From JAJDTR01 sp965220415 (GTDB lineage Bacteria; Poribacteria; WGA-4E; JAJDTR01), in assembly GCA_965220415.1 (NCBI GenBank), contig OZ244829.1:6014001-6078000 (forward strand): a stretch of 64,000 nucleotides of DNA. The letters run 5' to 3'. Below the pieces are notes generated by a model. It made no database searches, was not told the origin of the DNA, and worked only from the letters and a program-made list of their open reading frames with translations. Shown piece by piece: positions 1 to 9,164 of the stretch (position 1 is its first letter; each line of letters begins with the position of its first letter). Both the position numbers and the translations under genes were made by a program.

Positions 1-156
1 CAGGGTTGATAATTTTGCTCCAAGCAAGTTTCCTCACTTAATCCACACAATCAATGTACTTCCATTTTATAGAAATGGTATAAGCTACTAATCCACTATA
101 GAGAACATAGAGAAATGGTATTATTACACGCATCTTCTAAACTCAGATAGGTTCCC

Positions 157-972
157 ATGTTAGAAGAACTCCTTCACTCATCATCTATATTCCGGTTTCA
201 AAACCTTTTTAATCAGGGTGGGGTAGACCACTTCGTTTCGACCCGCATCGGCGGACTGAGTCTCCCGCCATTCGAATCTCTTAATCTGGGATTTCATGTC
301 GGAGATTCCCCTGAAACTGTCCTGAAAAATCGCGAACGTTTGGCATCCGATATTGAGATTCCGCTCTCCGATTTTACACTCGCAAGGCAAATCCACAGCG
401 GCACGGTGGCAATCGTGACGGAGCAAATGAGGGGCTGCGGCGCAGTTGACTTTAATACGGCAATTGAAGAGACAGATGCGATGGTAACGGCAGTCCCCGG
501 TCTTTGTCTGACTGTACTCACGGCAGATTGTGTGCCGGTGCTCCTCTTCGATCCCCGAAAACAGGTCGTAGCTGCTGCACATGCCGGATGGCGAGGGTGT
601 GTCAAACTGATAGCCTGGAAAACGGCAGAAATCCTACAACACGAATTCAACTGCCAGCCCACTGATATTCTTGCGGGGATTGGTCCCTCCATCGGCCCCT
701 GCCATTATGAAATTGGTCCCGAAGTCATCTCGCAAGTAGAGGATACCTTTGGGAGTACAGATGGCTATGTCACGGATGAGTCCGCCGATGGCAAGGGCTA
801 CTTTGACCTGTGGGAAGCCAACAAGCGGCAAATCATGGAGACAGGTGTACCGCCGCAAAATATAGAGATTGCCCAAATATGCACTTATTGCAAGGCACAC
901 CAGTTTTTTTCAGCGCGACACCAAAAAGGAAGGACGGGAAGATTCGGAACAGGAATTATGTTGTCAACATAA
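157..972 (+). CDS. pgeF: PgeF/YfiH family protein (multicopper-oxidase-like fold, purine nucleoside phosphorylase / peptidoglycan editing factor)
   Basis: 271 aa, full length for the Cu-oxidase_4 (DUF152) family. The family's metal-site residues are visible: H80 in 'ARQIHS', C125 in 'TADCVPVLL' and H142 in 'HAGWRG'. The C-terminal block 'CTYCKAHQFFSARH' is also typical. Family knowledge: bacterial members are cytoplasmic zinc enzymes with purine nucleoside phosphorylase/adenosine deaminase activity (LACC1-like), and E. coli YfiH has also been described as a peptidoglycan editing factor. The ATG at 157 has only a weak upstream purine stretch. It is followed by a 360-bp gene-free gap, so it is probably monocistronic. 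Family assignment is firm; which activity dominates is not readable here. Confidence 0.92.
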   Translation: MLEELLHSSSIFRFQNLFNQGGVDHFVSTRIGGLSLPPFESLNLGFHVGDSPETVLKNRERLASDIEIPLSDFTLARQIHSGTVAIVTEQMRGCGAVDFNTAIEETDAMVTAVPGLCLTVLTADCVPVLLFDPRKQVVAAAHAGWRGCVKLIAWKTAEILQHEFNCQPTDILAGIGPSIGPCHYEIGPEVISQVEDTFGSTDGYVTDESADGKGYFDLWEANKRQIMETGVPPQNIEIAQICTYCKAHQFFSARHQKGRTGRFGTGIMLST

Positions 973-1336
973 ACAGAAACCGAGTTTTTCCGAAGTGAAA
1001 ACACGAGGTTGATGAAAATCAGACCAATTGCCCTGGAGTTTGGCGAACGTGAACCAAAAACTCGGTTTCTTTGTTAGTAGATAGCCACTTGTGTTGTATT
1101 CAGACAGAGGCAGGGCTAACCCAGTAGGTCGGCCATCTTGCCCGACCCCCAAAACTTTCGTCATCTTCTCTACGTTCTTTGACTCTCCGCGGAGAATGAG
1201 ATTCGATTTCCCGCATTCTCGTCTTTATACCGAACTCCTGGAAACGCGACGGACACAAAGCAATTTCACGTTTTGAACCGTCCTTTACCATGAACCACGA
1301 TCTATGGCATAACGCAATCGATTAGAGGAACCCATA
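973..1336. other. Gene-free stretch with a long inverted repeat and a REP-like palindrome
   Basis: No credible gene. A perfect 14-bp inverted repeat, GAAACCGAGTTTTT at 976-989 and its complement at 1056-1069, encloses about 66 bp. The same arms form a compact hairpin at 18988-19019. A REP-like palindrome 'GGTCGGCCATCTTGCCCGACC' relative lies near 1125-1147. The remainder up to 1336 should carry the promoter of the RND gene, but I see no convincing -35/-10 pair. Confidence 0.6.
976..1069. repeat. Inverted repeat with 14-bp perfect arms (GAAACCGAGTTTTT)
   Basis: Arms at 976-989 and 1056-1069 are exact reverse complements. The arms start 4 bp after the pgeF stop codon (972). The same arm sequence makes a tight hairpin after the second bicupin (18988-19019). 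Both follow a stop codon closely, so a transcription-termination role is possible, but neither has a classical U-tract, so I list it as a repeat. Confidence 0.7.
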
Positions 1337-4300
1337 ATGAAATCCGTATTCAAACTATCTGTCAACAACCCTATTCTGGTTCACATGATTTCCATTGCCG
1401 TTATAGTTTTGGGATCATACTCACTCATCAATATGCCGCGCGAACTCGAACGCGACATGTCGTTCAACTGGGCGATTATTTGGGTGACGTACCCCGGTGT
1501 TTCGCCCGAAGAAATCGAAAAACTAATCGTCAAACCCATTGAGGACGAGATAGCCGATGTGGATAAAATTGAGTCCATCACTTCAACCGCCGCTGAAGGA
1601 TCCGCCGGCATCAGCGTGAAATTCGATCAAAATATCTCACGCGACGAGTTTGACAGATTATACCAAGATCTCCGTGCAGAATTGGATAAAGTCAGAAATC
1701 TTCCCGAAGATGCGGAAGATCCCGACATGCTAAAACTGGAATCAAATACGTCAACGCCGGTGATTAGTGTTGTCATATCCGGTGACCTTCCCGAAAGAAA
1801 GCTGCAAGAGCTGGCAGAAGCACTCCAGGATGAAATCGAAGTCGTGGAGGGTGTTTTGGCGGTCTCAATCTTCGGGATTCGTGAGCGCCAGATTTGGGTC
1901 GAGGTTGAACCCGACCGACTTGATCGGTATTCACTGACGTTGGGGGAAGTTGTCGGTGCGTTGGCAGCCAAGAACATAAATGTCCCCGCGGGCGAATTGA
2001 AGGTCGGACGTTCGGAATACCTGTTGCGCACCGTCGGAGAATTTGAGGCAATAGACCAAATCCAAAATGTGATAGTGAAACAGATTCCAGGCGGTAGCAA
2101 AATCCGCATTGGGGACATCGCACAAGTTCGCGATACCTTCGAAGAACCGACGGTAATATCCCGTTTGAATGGTGAACCGGGAATCACACTTTCGGTAGCA
2201 AAACGAGGCGAAGGAAGTACGATCCAGATTGTTGATACCGTGCGAACCATAGTGGAAAAATATCGTACACATCAACTGCCGGAAGGTGCGGAAATCACAT
2301 TTGTGAACGATAGCTCAATCTACATTCGTGATTCGCTCGGCAAGCTTCAAAATAACGCACTATTTGGTGTTATACTTGTGCTCCTAGTCTTATACCTATT
2401 CATGGGATTGAGGAACGCAATCTTTGTTGCCGTCGGTATCCCGTTAACGCTCCTCATCACGTTTGGTCTCATGGGGATCGCCGACGAATCAATCAACAGC
2501 ATGTCGCTATTTGGATTGGTGTTGGTGCTTGGCATCATTGTAGATGATGCGATTATCGTAATGGAAAATGTCTATCGTCGAATGCAGGAAGGCGAATCGC
2601 CGATTCAAGCTGCCATCAACGGTGCACACGAGGTCGCTTGGCCCGTAATAACCGCTTCCTTGACTACCGCCGCCATCTTCCTCCCGCTTGCGCTGTTACC
2701 GGGGATTGTCGGAAAATTCATGAAGATTATCCCAATCATCGTCGGATTGACGCTCGCCGCATCCCTGTTTGAATGCTTCTTCATTTTGCCGTCCCACATC
2801 GCGGAATGGGGAAAAGTCCGGCATTCCAAATCCCAAGATAGACTCATGCGCTACCTGCTAAAACCCTACACGAAACTCTTGAAGTTTGCTCTACGCCGCC
2901 GCTACTGGGTGCTGGTCAGCATCGTCGGCTGCTTGGTCCTGAGTTTCGTTCCAATCCCTCTCGGACTGGTTGAGGTCGACATGTTCCACGGTGATGAGTA
3001 TCCGATAGTATTTGTCTATGTCACGATGCCCGTGGGCACTCGCTTGGAAACGACGGATGCCGTCATCCGAAAATTCGAGGCAGTTGCGCTTGCGCTGCCA
3101 AAATCTGAAATCAAAGCAGTTATCGCGAGATCGGGAATGCACGCGATAGAAAACGACTTTAGCGAGCGCAATGGCAACCTCGGAACGCTCCATGTCGAGT
3201 TTGTCGAAGCTAGGCATCGCGACCGCTCACTTGATGAAATAATCGCGGAGCTCCGTGGGAAATTCAGTCGTATCACAGGCCCCGAACAGATTGAATTTCA
3301 AACAAGAGAAGAGGGACCTCCTGCTGGCGCAGATGTCGAGATGATAGTGAAGGGAAAACACTTCGATAAACTGGATGCGATTGCCACGGAGCTGAAAACG
3401 GAACTTGCGAAGATTCCCGGAGTCACCGACATCAATGACAACTATGCCTTGGGCCAAGAAGAGATCAAACTGTACATTGATGAAGACAGAGCTAACGAAT
3501 ATGGATTGACGGTTCAGGAGATTGCATTCACCGCGCGTAATGCGTTTGAAGGCACGAACGCCACTGTATTTCGCGATGGCGATGAGGAGATTGATGTTAT
3601 TGTCAAACTCGGCGAATCTGCGCGCACGGCGCTCATAGATGTGGCAAACCTGAAGTTGATGGGTGTAACTGGAGTACCTGTTCCCCTCAGAGATGTCGCC
3701 CGGCTGAATGTGGTACCGGGTTATTCCACGATTTACCGCTATAAACAGGAAAGAGCAATCACAATCACCGCCAATGTCGATGAGAACACGATCTCAACGG
3801 TGAATGTCAATCAAAGGCTTCGTGCACACTTCGATCAGATAAGTCCGCGCTATCCGGGGTACACACTCGAATCGGGCGGCGAATTTGCCGAATTTCAGAA
3901 GGTTTTCACAGGCATCCCCGTCTTCTTCGGTTTTGGGGTTATGCTGGTCTATTTCATATTGGGAACGCAGTTCAAATCCTTCCTCCAACCGCTAATCATT
4001 CTAACGACCGTGCCCTTTGCATTTATCGGTGCCATGCTGGGGCTGATTACTTCCGGAAACCCACTGAGCGTGGCTTCAACATACGGTCTCGTCGCGCTAG
4101 CCGGTATCGTTGTTAACGACTCGATTGTGCTGGTTGAATTTATCAATCGTCAACGGACGGCAGGGGTTGATAAATGGCAGGCGATTATCAATGCGGGACG
4201 CATACGCCTCCGTCCGATTCTTCTCACCTCGATTACGACTGTGAGCGGCCTGCTGCCAATGGCGTTGGGGGTCGGCGGAAAGTCGGCGACATGGATGCCG

Positions 4301-4459
4301 ATGGCAAGCACGATCGTTTGGGGGCTGTCAGTGGCAACTCTCCTGACACTGTTGGTAATTCCGGCGTTCTATGCAATCAGCGATGATATTCGTCCATGGC
4401 ACGGTATTCGTGTTGAGACAAAGGAGGTTGAGACTGATGAAGAAAAGATTGACGGCTAG
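1337..4459 (+). CDS. RND family efflux transporter permease (AcrB/HAE-type)
   Basis: 1040 aa, the usual length for the AcrB superfamily. The layout is two repeats of one TM helix, a large periplasmic domain and a TM bundle. TM4 carries the proton-relay pair D403-D404 in 'GIIVDDAIIVMENV', matching AcrB D407/D408. TM10 reads 'GIVVNDSIVLVEF', so the AcrB K940 position is not Lys; this occurs in several RND subfamilies. It acts in the inner membrane as the proton-driven pump of a tripartite export complex. No membrane-fusion protein or TolC-like gene lies beside it (pgeF upstream, a molybdoenzyme subunit downstream), so partners must be elsewhere. Substrate unknown. The ATG at 1337 follows 'AGAGGAACCCATA', an acceptable ribosome site. 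Confidence 0.93.
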   Translation: MKSVFKLSVNNPILVHMISIAVIVLGSYSLINMPRELERDMSFNWAIIWVTYPGVSPEEIEKLIVKPIEDEIADVDKIESITSTAAEGSAGISVKFDQNISRDEFDRLYQDLRAELDKVRNLPEDAEDPDMLKLESNTSTPVISVVISGDLPERKLQELAEALQDEIEVVEGVLAVSIFGIRERQIWVEVEPDRLDRYSLTLGEVVGALAAKNINVPAGELKVGRSEYLLRTVGEFEAIDQIQNVIVKQIPGGSKIRIGDIAQVRDTFEEPTVISRLNGEPGITLSVAKRGEGSTIQIVDTVRTIVEKYRTHQLPEGAEITFVNDSSIYIRDSLGKLQNNALFGVILVLLVLYLFMGLRNAIFVAVGIPLTLLITFGLMGIADESINSMSLFGLVLVLGIIVDDAIIVMENVYRRMQEGESPIQAAINGAHEVAWPVITASLTTAAIFLPLALLPGIVGKFMKIIPIIVGLTLAASLFECFFILPSHIAEWGKVRHSKSQDRLMRYLLKPYTKLLKFALRRRYWVLVSIVGCLVLSFVPIPLGLVEVDMFHGDEYPIVFVYVTMPVGTRLETTDAVIRKFEAVALALPKSEIKAVIARSGMHAIENDFSERNGNLGTLHVEFVEARHRDRSLDEIIAELRGKFSRITGPEQIEFQTREEGPPAGADVEMIVKGKHFDKLDAIATELKTELAKIPGVTDINDNYALGQEEIKLYIDEDRANEYGLTVQEIAFTARNAFEGTNATVFRDGDEEIDVIVKLGESARTALIDVANLKLMGVTGVPVPLRDVARLNVVPGYSTIYRYKQERAITITANVDENTISTVNVNQRLRAHFDQISPRYPGYTLESGGEFAEFQKVFTGIPVFFGFGVMLVYFILGTQFKSFLQPLIILTTVPFAFIGAMLGLITSGNPLSVASTYGLVALAGIVVNDSIVLVEFINRQRTAGVDKWQAIINAGRIRLRPILLTSITTVSGLLPMALGVGGKSATWMPMASTIVWGLSVATLLTLLVIPAFYAISDDIRPWHGIRVETKEVETDEEKIDG

Positions 4460-5269
4460 GATTGGCAACAGAGGTCGAAAGAGGCAATCAGAAAATCTCA
4501 AATTCGGCTTGCCAATAGTCCAATACTGATGATTATTCTGTATGGAACAGCCCCCGTGCCGCCCCATCATTGTTGGTTAGCACTTGGTTTTGCTACATCT
4601 ATACACACAATCCGATTATCAAAAAGTTAATTTCCCCTTGTCAATTCTTAACTGTTTAGTTCAGCCAAAACGAGTTGCAATATTAGTTTGGCAGTGTATC
4701 GCGCCTGACTACCGGCAGCGGGGCATTCTTGGATTATAAGTGAGAGGGAATCAAGTGACTGAATAAGGAACGCGATAGAAATCCCATAGAGATTCCCCTT
4801 GCCCCGATATTCCGCGTTCACGATAAATCAACTCCCTAAACAACTATGCAATGAAAACCCACTTTCGGTAGGGAATCGCTCCTGCATCGGGGCAAGATGC
4901 CCTTCCCACAAAGGATATCGCTCGCATGTTGGGTACATGAGAGAAATTGCCATCGGTCGTGGAATAAAGGGAGCCTTGTATTCGCCGCAAGGAGTCAATG
5001 GACTAAACAATTACGTCGATTCAACATAACTCGGATTCCTCTTTCAGCGATCTTCCCCTCTTCCGCCCTTCCTTTCAGCATTCCACACGCGCACGCTATC
5101 CCGGCATTTTCCACTTGACACTAATACCCTTTTCGATTAGGATGTATAAACCTTCCACACGAAGTCCGGTGTTGGTGTGCTGCCCCTTTATGACGTTATA
5201 TTCATTGCGACAAATCCACCTTGGCAAATCTTGATACGGTCCACACGATGTCTTCGGAGGTACGTGAAA
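4460..5269. other. Gene-free 0.8-kb interval with degenerate short repeats
   Basis: No supportable gene. Around 4541-4585 there is a relic of the element seen at 45320 ('CCCGTGCCGCCCCATC.TTGTTG'). At 4748-4797 there is a diverged 37-bp module ('GAATCAAGTGACTGAATAAGG' followed by 'GCGATAGAAATCCC'). At about 4877-4905 there is a palindrome of the 'GGGGCAAGATGCCC' type. The 3' end holds the ribosome site of the next gene. Confidence 0.55.
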
Positions 5270-7525
5270 ATGGCAGAAAAGAAAGAATACAAAGTCGTTG
5301 GCACCCGTCCTATCCGACATGACGGGGTTGATAAAGTAACCGGTCGCGCCCTCTATGGGGCAGATTTCCAAGCGGCTGGACTGTTGCACGGCAGAGTGCT
5401 GCGGAGTCCGCACGCCCATGCCCGAATTATATCAATCGACGCCAGTCGAGCGGAAGCCTATCTCGGAGTGAAGGCGGTAGTGACGGCGAAAGATTTTCCC
5501 CGAGTGGGAGACACCTTAGCCGACCTTGGAGAGGGCGCCGTTCGCCTGAAAGATCTCCAAGACAACGTGTTGGCGGGGGAGAAAGCGCTATACAAAGGAC
5601 ACCAGGTCGCGGCGGTTGCAGCGATTAACCCGCATGTCGCCGAGGAAGCGCTCGATCTCATCGACGTGGAGTACGAAGTGCTGCCGCCGGTCGTCGACGT
5701 GCGCGAAGCCATGAAATCCGATGCGCCGTTGCTGCACGACGACTTGAGAACCGATGAAATGGGGAAAACGTCCGAGAATCCGAGTAACGTGGCGATCCAT
5801 TTCCAACACAAAAAAGGGCATCTTGAAAAAGGCTTCGCGGAAGCCGATGTTGTGATCGAGCACGAGTTCACGACTCAGACGGTGCATCAAGGCTACATTG
5901 AGCCTCACAACGCGACAGCGTTGCACAACCCCGACGGACAACTGACAATCTGGTGCAGCACGCAGGGCGCTTTTGGCGTCAGGCAGCAGGTGTCGTCAAT
6001 CCTGCAGATACCCCTCTCGAAAATTAAGGTCGTACCCATGGAAATCGGCGGCGGTTTTGGCGGCAAGATACAGGTCTATATCAAGCCCATTGCCGCAATG
6101 CTGTCCATGAAAACCGGAAGGCCGGTAAAGGTGCTGATGAATCGGGCAGATGTCTTTGAGGGCACCGGACCAACACCCGGATCCTACGTGCGCGTGAAGA
6201 TTGGTGCAACCAATGAGGGGCAAATCACGGCTGCGGAAGGTTACCTCGCTTACGAAGCCGGGGCTTATCCCGGATCACCCGTAGGCGCGGGCGCGATGTG
6301 CATCTACTCCTGTTACAATATCGAGAACGCGCTTGTCGACGGGTACGATGTCGTCGTCAACAAACCCAAGACATCCGCGTATCGCGCACCGGGTGCAACC
6401 AATGCGGCGTTTGCTGTCGAGACCATCATTGACGAAATCTGCGAGAAGATTCAGATGGATCCGCTTGAATTCCGAATCCTCAACAGCGCCAAAGAGGGAG
6501 ATACGCGCGTGGACGGACCGCCGTTACCCCGCGTCGGTTTCATCGAAACGGTTCAAGCCGCCAAGGAACACCCTCACTATTCCGCGCCGTTGGAAGGTAG
6601 GTACACCGGACGGGGGGTCGCCTCCGGATTTTGGCCCAATTTCGGTCTTAAATCGAGCGTTTCCATCAATGTGAATACCGATGGGACAATCAGCCTCGTC
6701 GAAGGTTCCACGGATATCAGCGGTACACGCGCCGCGATTGCCATGCAAGCTGCTGAGGTATTGGGCATTCCAGCGGATTCGGTGACTCCGACGGTGGTTG
6801 ACACCGACTCGGTTGGTTACACCGATGTCACGGGAGGCAGCCGTACGGCATTTGCCACCGGATATGCCGCTTACAACGCCGCTCAAGATGTCAAGGAGCA
6901 GATGATTGAACGTGCGGCAAAACTGTGGGAGGTCGATGTGGACGAGGTAGAGTTCTCCGACGGTCTGTTTCGATGTGCCAATGGCAAAACGGAGCAGATT
7001 GATTTCAAGGGATTGGCGGGGAAACTCGACCAAACCGGCGGTCCCATTATCGGACGTGCTTCTGCCGATCCGACGCAGCCCGGCCCCTCGATCGGCACAC
7101 ACGTGGTTGATGTCGAGGTCGATCCCGACACCGGAAAGGTGGAAATCCTGCGTTATACGACATCGCAAGACGCCGGAAGGGCAATTCACCCGAGTTATGT
7201 CGAAGGACAGATGCAGGGCGGAGCCGTTCAAGGCATCGGTTGGGCGCTGAACGAGGAATACATCTACAACGATGACGGCGAGATGACCAACGCCAGTTTT
7301 CTTGATTACCGCATACCCACCTCCTTTGACCTGCCGATGATCGATGCCGTAATTGTTGAAGTGCCGAATCCCGGCCATCCTTTCGGCGTGAGAGGTGTCG
7401 GCGAAACGCCGATTGTTGCACCGCCTGCCGCAATTGCGAATGCCATCTACCGAGCAATCGGGGTTCGGATGAAAGAATTGCCGATGTCCCCTAGTCGCGT
7501 TCTTAAGGCGTTAGGAACAATATAG
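5270..7525 (+). CDS. Xanthine dehydrogenase/aldehyde oxidoreductase family, molybdopterin-binding large subunit (orphan)
   Basis: 751 aa, counted from ATG 5270, which has CGGAGG at 5255-5260; an in-frame start at 5177 lacks such a site. The N-terminal part is the small a/b-hammerhead domain ('GRALYGADF', 'LRSPHAHARI'), followed by the molybdopterin-binding region with 'GGGFGGK' near residue 260, 'YRAPG' and the 'VRGVGETP' loop whose E712 is the expected catalytic base. It would hydroxylate an aldehyde or N-heterocycle at a molybdenum centre. Enzymes of this family need a 2Fe-2S subunit and usually an FAD subunit. Neither is adjacent (RND pump upstream, PhyH downstream), so it is either an orphan or shares remote partners. 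Substrate not inferable. Confidence 0.9.
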   Translation: MAEKKEYKVVGTRPIRHDGVDKVTGRALYGADFQAAGLLHGRVLRSPHAHARIISIDASRAEAYLGVKAVVTAKDFPRVGDTLADLGEGAVRLKDLQDNVLAGEKALYKGHQVAAVAAINPHVAEEALDLIDVEYEVLPPVVDVREAMKSDAPLLHDDLRTDEMGKTSENPSNVAIHFQHKKGHLEKGFAEADVVIEHEFTTQTVHQGYIEPHNATALHNPDGQLTIWCSTQGAFGVRQQVSSILQIPLSKIKVVPMEIGGGFGGKIQVYIKPIAAMLSMKTGRPVKVLMNRADVFEGTGPTPGSYVRVKIGATNEGQITAAEGYLAYEAGAYPGSPVGAGAMCIYSCYNIENALVDGYDVVVNKPKTSAYRAPGATNAAFAVETIIDEICEKIQMDPLEFRILNSAKEGDTRVDGPPLPRVGFIETVQAAKEHPHYSAPLEGRYTGRGVASGFWPNFGLKSSVSINVNTDGTISLVEGSTDISGTRAAIAMQAAEVLGIPADSVTPTVVDTDSVGYTDVTGGSRTAFATGYAAYNAAQDVKEQMIERAAKLWEVDVDEVEFSDGLFRCANGKTEQIDFKGLAGKLDQTGGPIIGRASADPTQPGPSIGTHVVDVEVDPDTGKVEILRYTTSQDAGRAIHPSYVEGQMQGGAVQGIGWALNEEYIYNDDGEMTNASFLDYRIPTSFDLPMIDAVIVEVPNPGHPFGVRGVGETPIVAPPAAIANAIYRAIGVRMKELPMSPSRVLKALGTI

Positions 7526-7604
7526 AGCCGTGTGAATCTCGGGGATGCAGTTGCAACGGTTCATGGAGTCGCATTCCCCTTAACCGAACCCACGGATTAA
7601 AACT

Positions 7605-8816
7605 ATGACTCAAGTTAGCGTTCTCAGCGACGTACAGATAGCTGACTATCGTGAAAACGGCTTTCTTGTCATTCGGAATCTCTTGTCTCAAGACGAAACA
7701 GAGACACTACGAAAAATTGCCGAGGAACAAGCCGAATGCAACGCCTCCCCGTCTTCACTCAAATACCCGGAGCCTGGCAAATACACCGTCAGCGGCAACA
7801 CGATGAGCGCCCACCCCAAATTGGCGCCGATCGCTGAACACCCCACAATCGTCCGCTGCATTGAAAGTTTATTGGGCGAACAGGCACATCTTGCCGCCTT
7901 CGTCGCCTACGTGCGTACGCCCGGAGACAAGGGAGCCAATGCGCATAACGACTACAAACGTTGGCGGCCCGTCGGTTCATCGATGAATTGGCTGTTTGCA
8001 ATTGTTCCTCTGACGGATTTCGATACTGAACACGGACCGCTCCTGGTTTCTCCCAAATCTCATAAACTCCATCAGGTTATCGACTCGAATGCCAAGATAC
8101 TAGACGTGACACCGCCAGACCGGAACAAATTACCGGATTTTGTCGATCCCGAACTCAAAGCCGGAGATCTGCTGCTCCTGAACATGTATACGTGGCATTG
8201 GGCGCCGGGCGGCACCGGGGGGAAGTTTCGCAGCGGTATTTTCCACAAATATTGTGCCGTGAATGCCCCGCCAGCCGCCGGTCATTATCCCTACAACGAG
8301 GCGGCGTATCGTTCCCTGAGCGACGCAGGTAAACGCCTGTTGGCCCTTCATTCCGACGTCCCCTTGACGACGACGCGCCTGCTCGTGGAGCGCGAATCGC
8401 CTCGGGAACCAGCTTACTTCCTCCTCTACGACCATGAAACACAGGCGTGGCAGTTGCCCGGTGGTGAGGGGCGAGAGGAAGAGGACGGAATTGGTTGGGA
8501 CGTTGGTTCCCGGATTGCGTTCATGCAAACACTCACACAGAAACAACTGGGTGTCGAAGTTCCGTGGATGTCCTACATCTCGGATCACGAAGAGCGGGAT
8601 GGTTTATGTAGGGTTTACGGCTATCCTGATGAGAACGGATACTTTGATGCTCTGACCAAGGGAAATGCCCGTTGCAGATGGTTCACAAGTGAGGATGCGC
8701 AAGAGATTCTTGGCGAGGAGGACCATATCGGAGCAATTATTCACACCTGGCACCGAGAGGATATCGTGCGCGGGAAAGGGGTAGCACTCAATCAAAAAGA
8801 AAGCCAGTTTGTGTAA
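7605..8816 (+). CDS. PhyH-family (phytanoyl-CoA dioxygenase-like) protein fused to a degenerate Nudix-like domain
   Basis: 403 aa. Residues 1-230 are a PhyH Fe(II)/2-oxoglutarate dioxygenase: H114-x-D116 in 'AHNDYK', distal H198 in 'YTWHWAPGG' and R209 as the likely 2-oxoglutarate anchor. Residues about 258-390 look like a Nudix fold: a hydrophobic strand 'TTRLLVERE', then 'WQLPGGEGREEE' at 282-293 and 'LGVEV' at 315-319. The Nudix-box helix that should carry REUXEE reads 'MQTLTQKQLG', so the catalytic glutamates are gone; this half may bind rather than hydrolyse. PhyH relatives hydroxylate small acids or their conjugates. It starts 79 bp after the molybdenum subunit, possibly co-transcribed. 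The dioxygenase half is secure; the Nudix half is pattern-based. Confidence 0.82.
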   Translation: MTQVSVLSDVQIADYRENGFLVIRNLLSQDETETLRKIAEEQAECNASPSSLKYPEPGKYTVSGNTMSAHPKLAPIAEHPTIVRCIESLLGEQAHLAAFVAYVRTPGDKGANAHNDYKRWRPVGSSMNWLFAIVPLTDFDTEHGPLLVSPKSHKLHQVIDSNAKILDVTPPDRNKLPDFVDPELKAGDLLLLNMYTWHWAPGGTGGKFRSGIFHKYCAVNAPPAAGHYPYNEAAYRSLSDAGKRLLALHSDVPLTTTRLLVERESPREPAYFLLYDHETQAWQLPGGEGREEEDGIGWDVGSRIAFMQTLTQKQLGVEVPWMSYISDHEERDGLCRVYGYPDENGYFDALTKGNARCRWFTSEDAQEILGEEDHIGAIIHTWHREDIVRGKGVALNQKESQFV

Positions 8817-8975
8817 TTAGGTTAAAGGGTTCTAAATGGGACTTGCGTACCAACTAGAGTGGGCTACGGTAGGCAAGGCATCTTGCCCTGCCGCGCGTTG
8901 GTGGTCGCGACCCAGAAAATTGAATCCATGAGATTGCAATTTCGAAACAGCACGAAGACTCCCTTACCGCGAATC

Positions 8976-9113
8976 CTTAGTGGTTTATTTTCTAGAAACA
9001 TTATGGTAAGTGTTGGGTGCCGGTGCGGTTAGAAACCGCACCTACCGGAGTGGTAGAACGGATTCTTGTGACAGTCTCGTAATCATTAAATACTTAGCGA
9101 ATAGACCACTTAG
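8976..9113. repeat. MITE-like element A, copy 1 (about 138 bp, terminal inverted repeats)
   Basis: The ends CCTTAGTGGTTTATTTTCT and the complement of the other end, CCTAAGTGGTCTATTCGCT, match at 15 of 19 positions. The interior contains the palindrome GGTGCGGTTAGAAACCGCACC. Near-identical copies lie at 17826-17963 and 56006-56146, and a right-end relic at 63655-63689. No coding capacity, so a non-autonomous element. Confidence 0.8.
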
Positions 9114-9164
9114 GTGTCCGGTTGCGTAAATTCCAGCAAATACGCGTTGGCAGGGCGGAAATTA

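Noticed and set aside
1627..2250. 207-codon minus-strand frame within the RND gene
   Set aside because: Ser/Thr-rich low-complexity translation antisense to conserved RND sequence.
6524..7378. 284-codon frame on the minus strand inside the molybdoenzyme gene
   Set aside because: No domain or signal recognised, opposite a clear family member with intact motifs; a shadow of codon bias.
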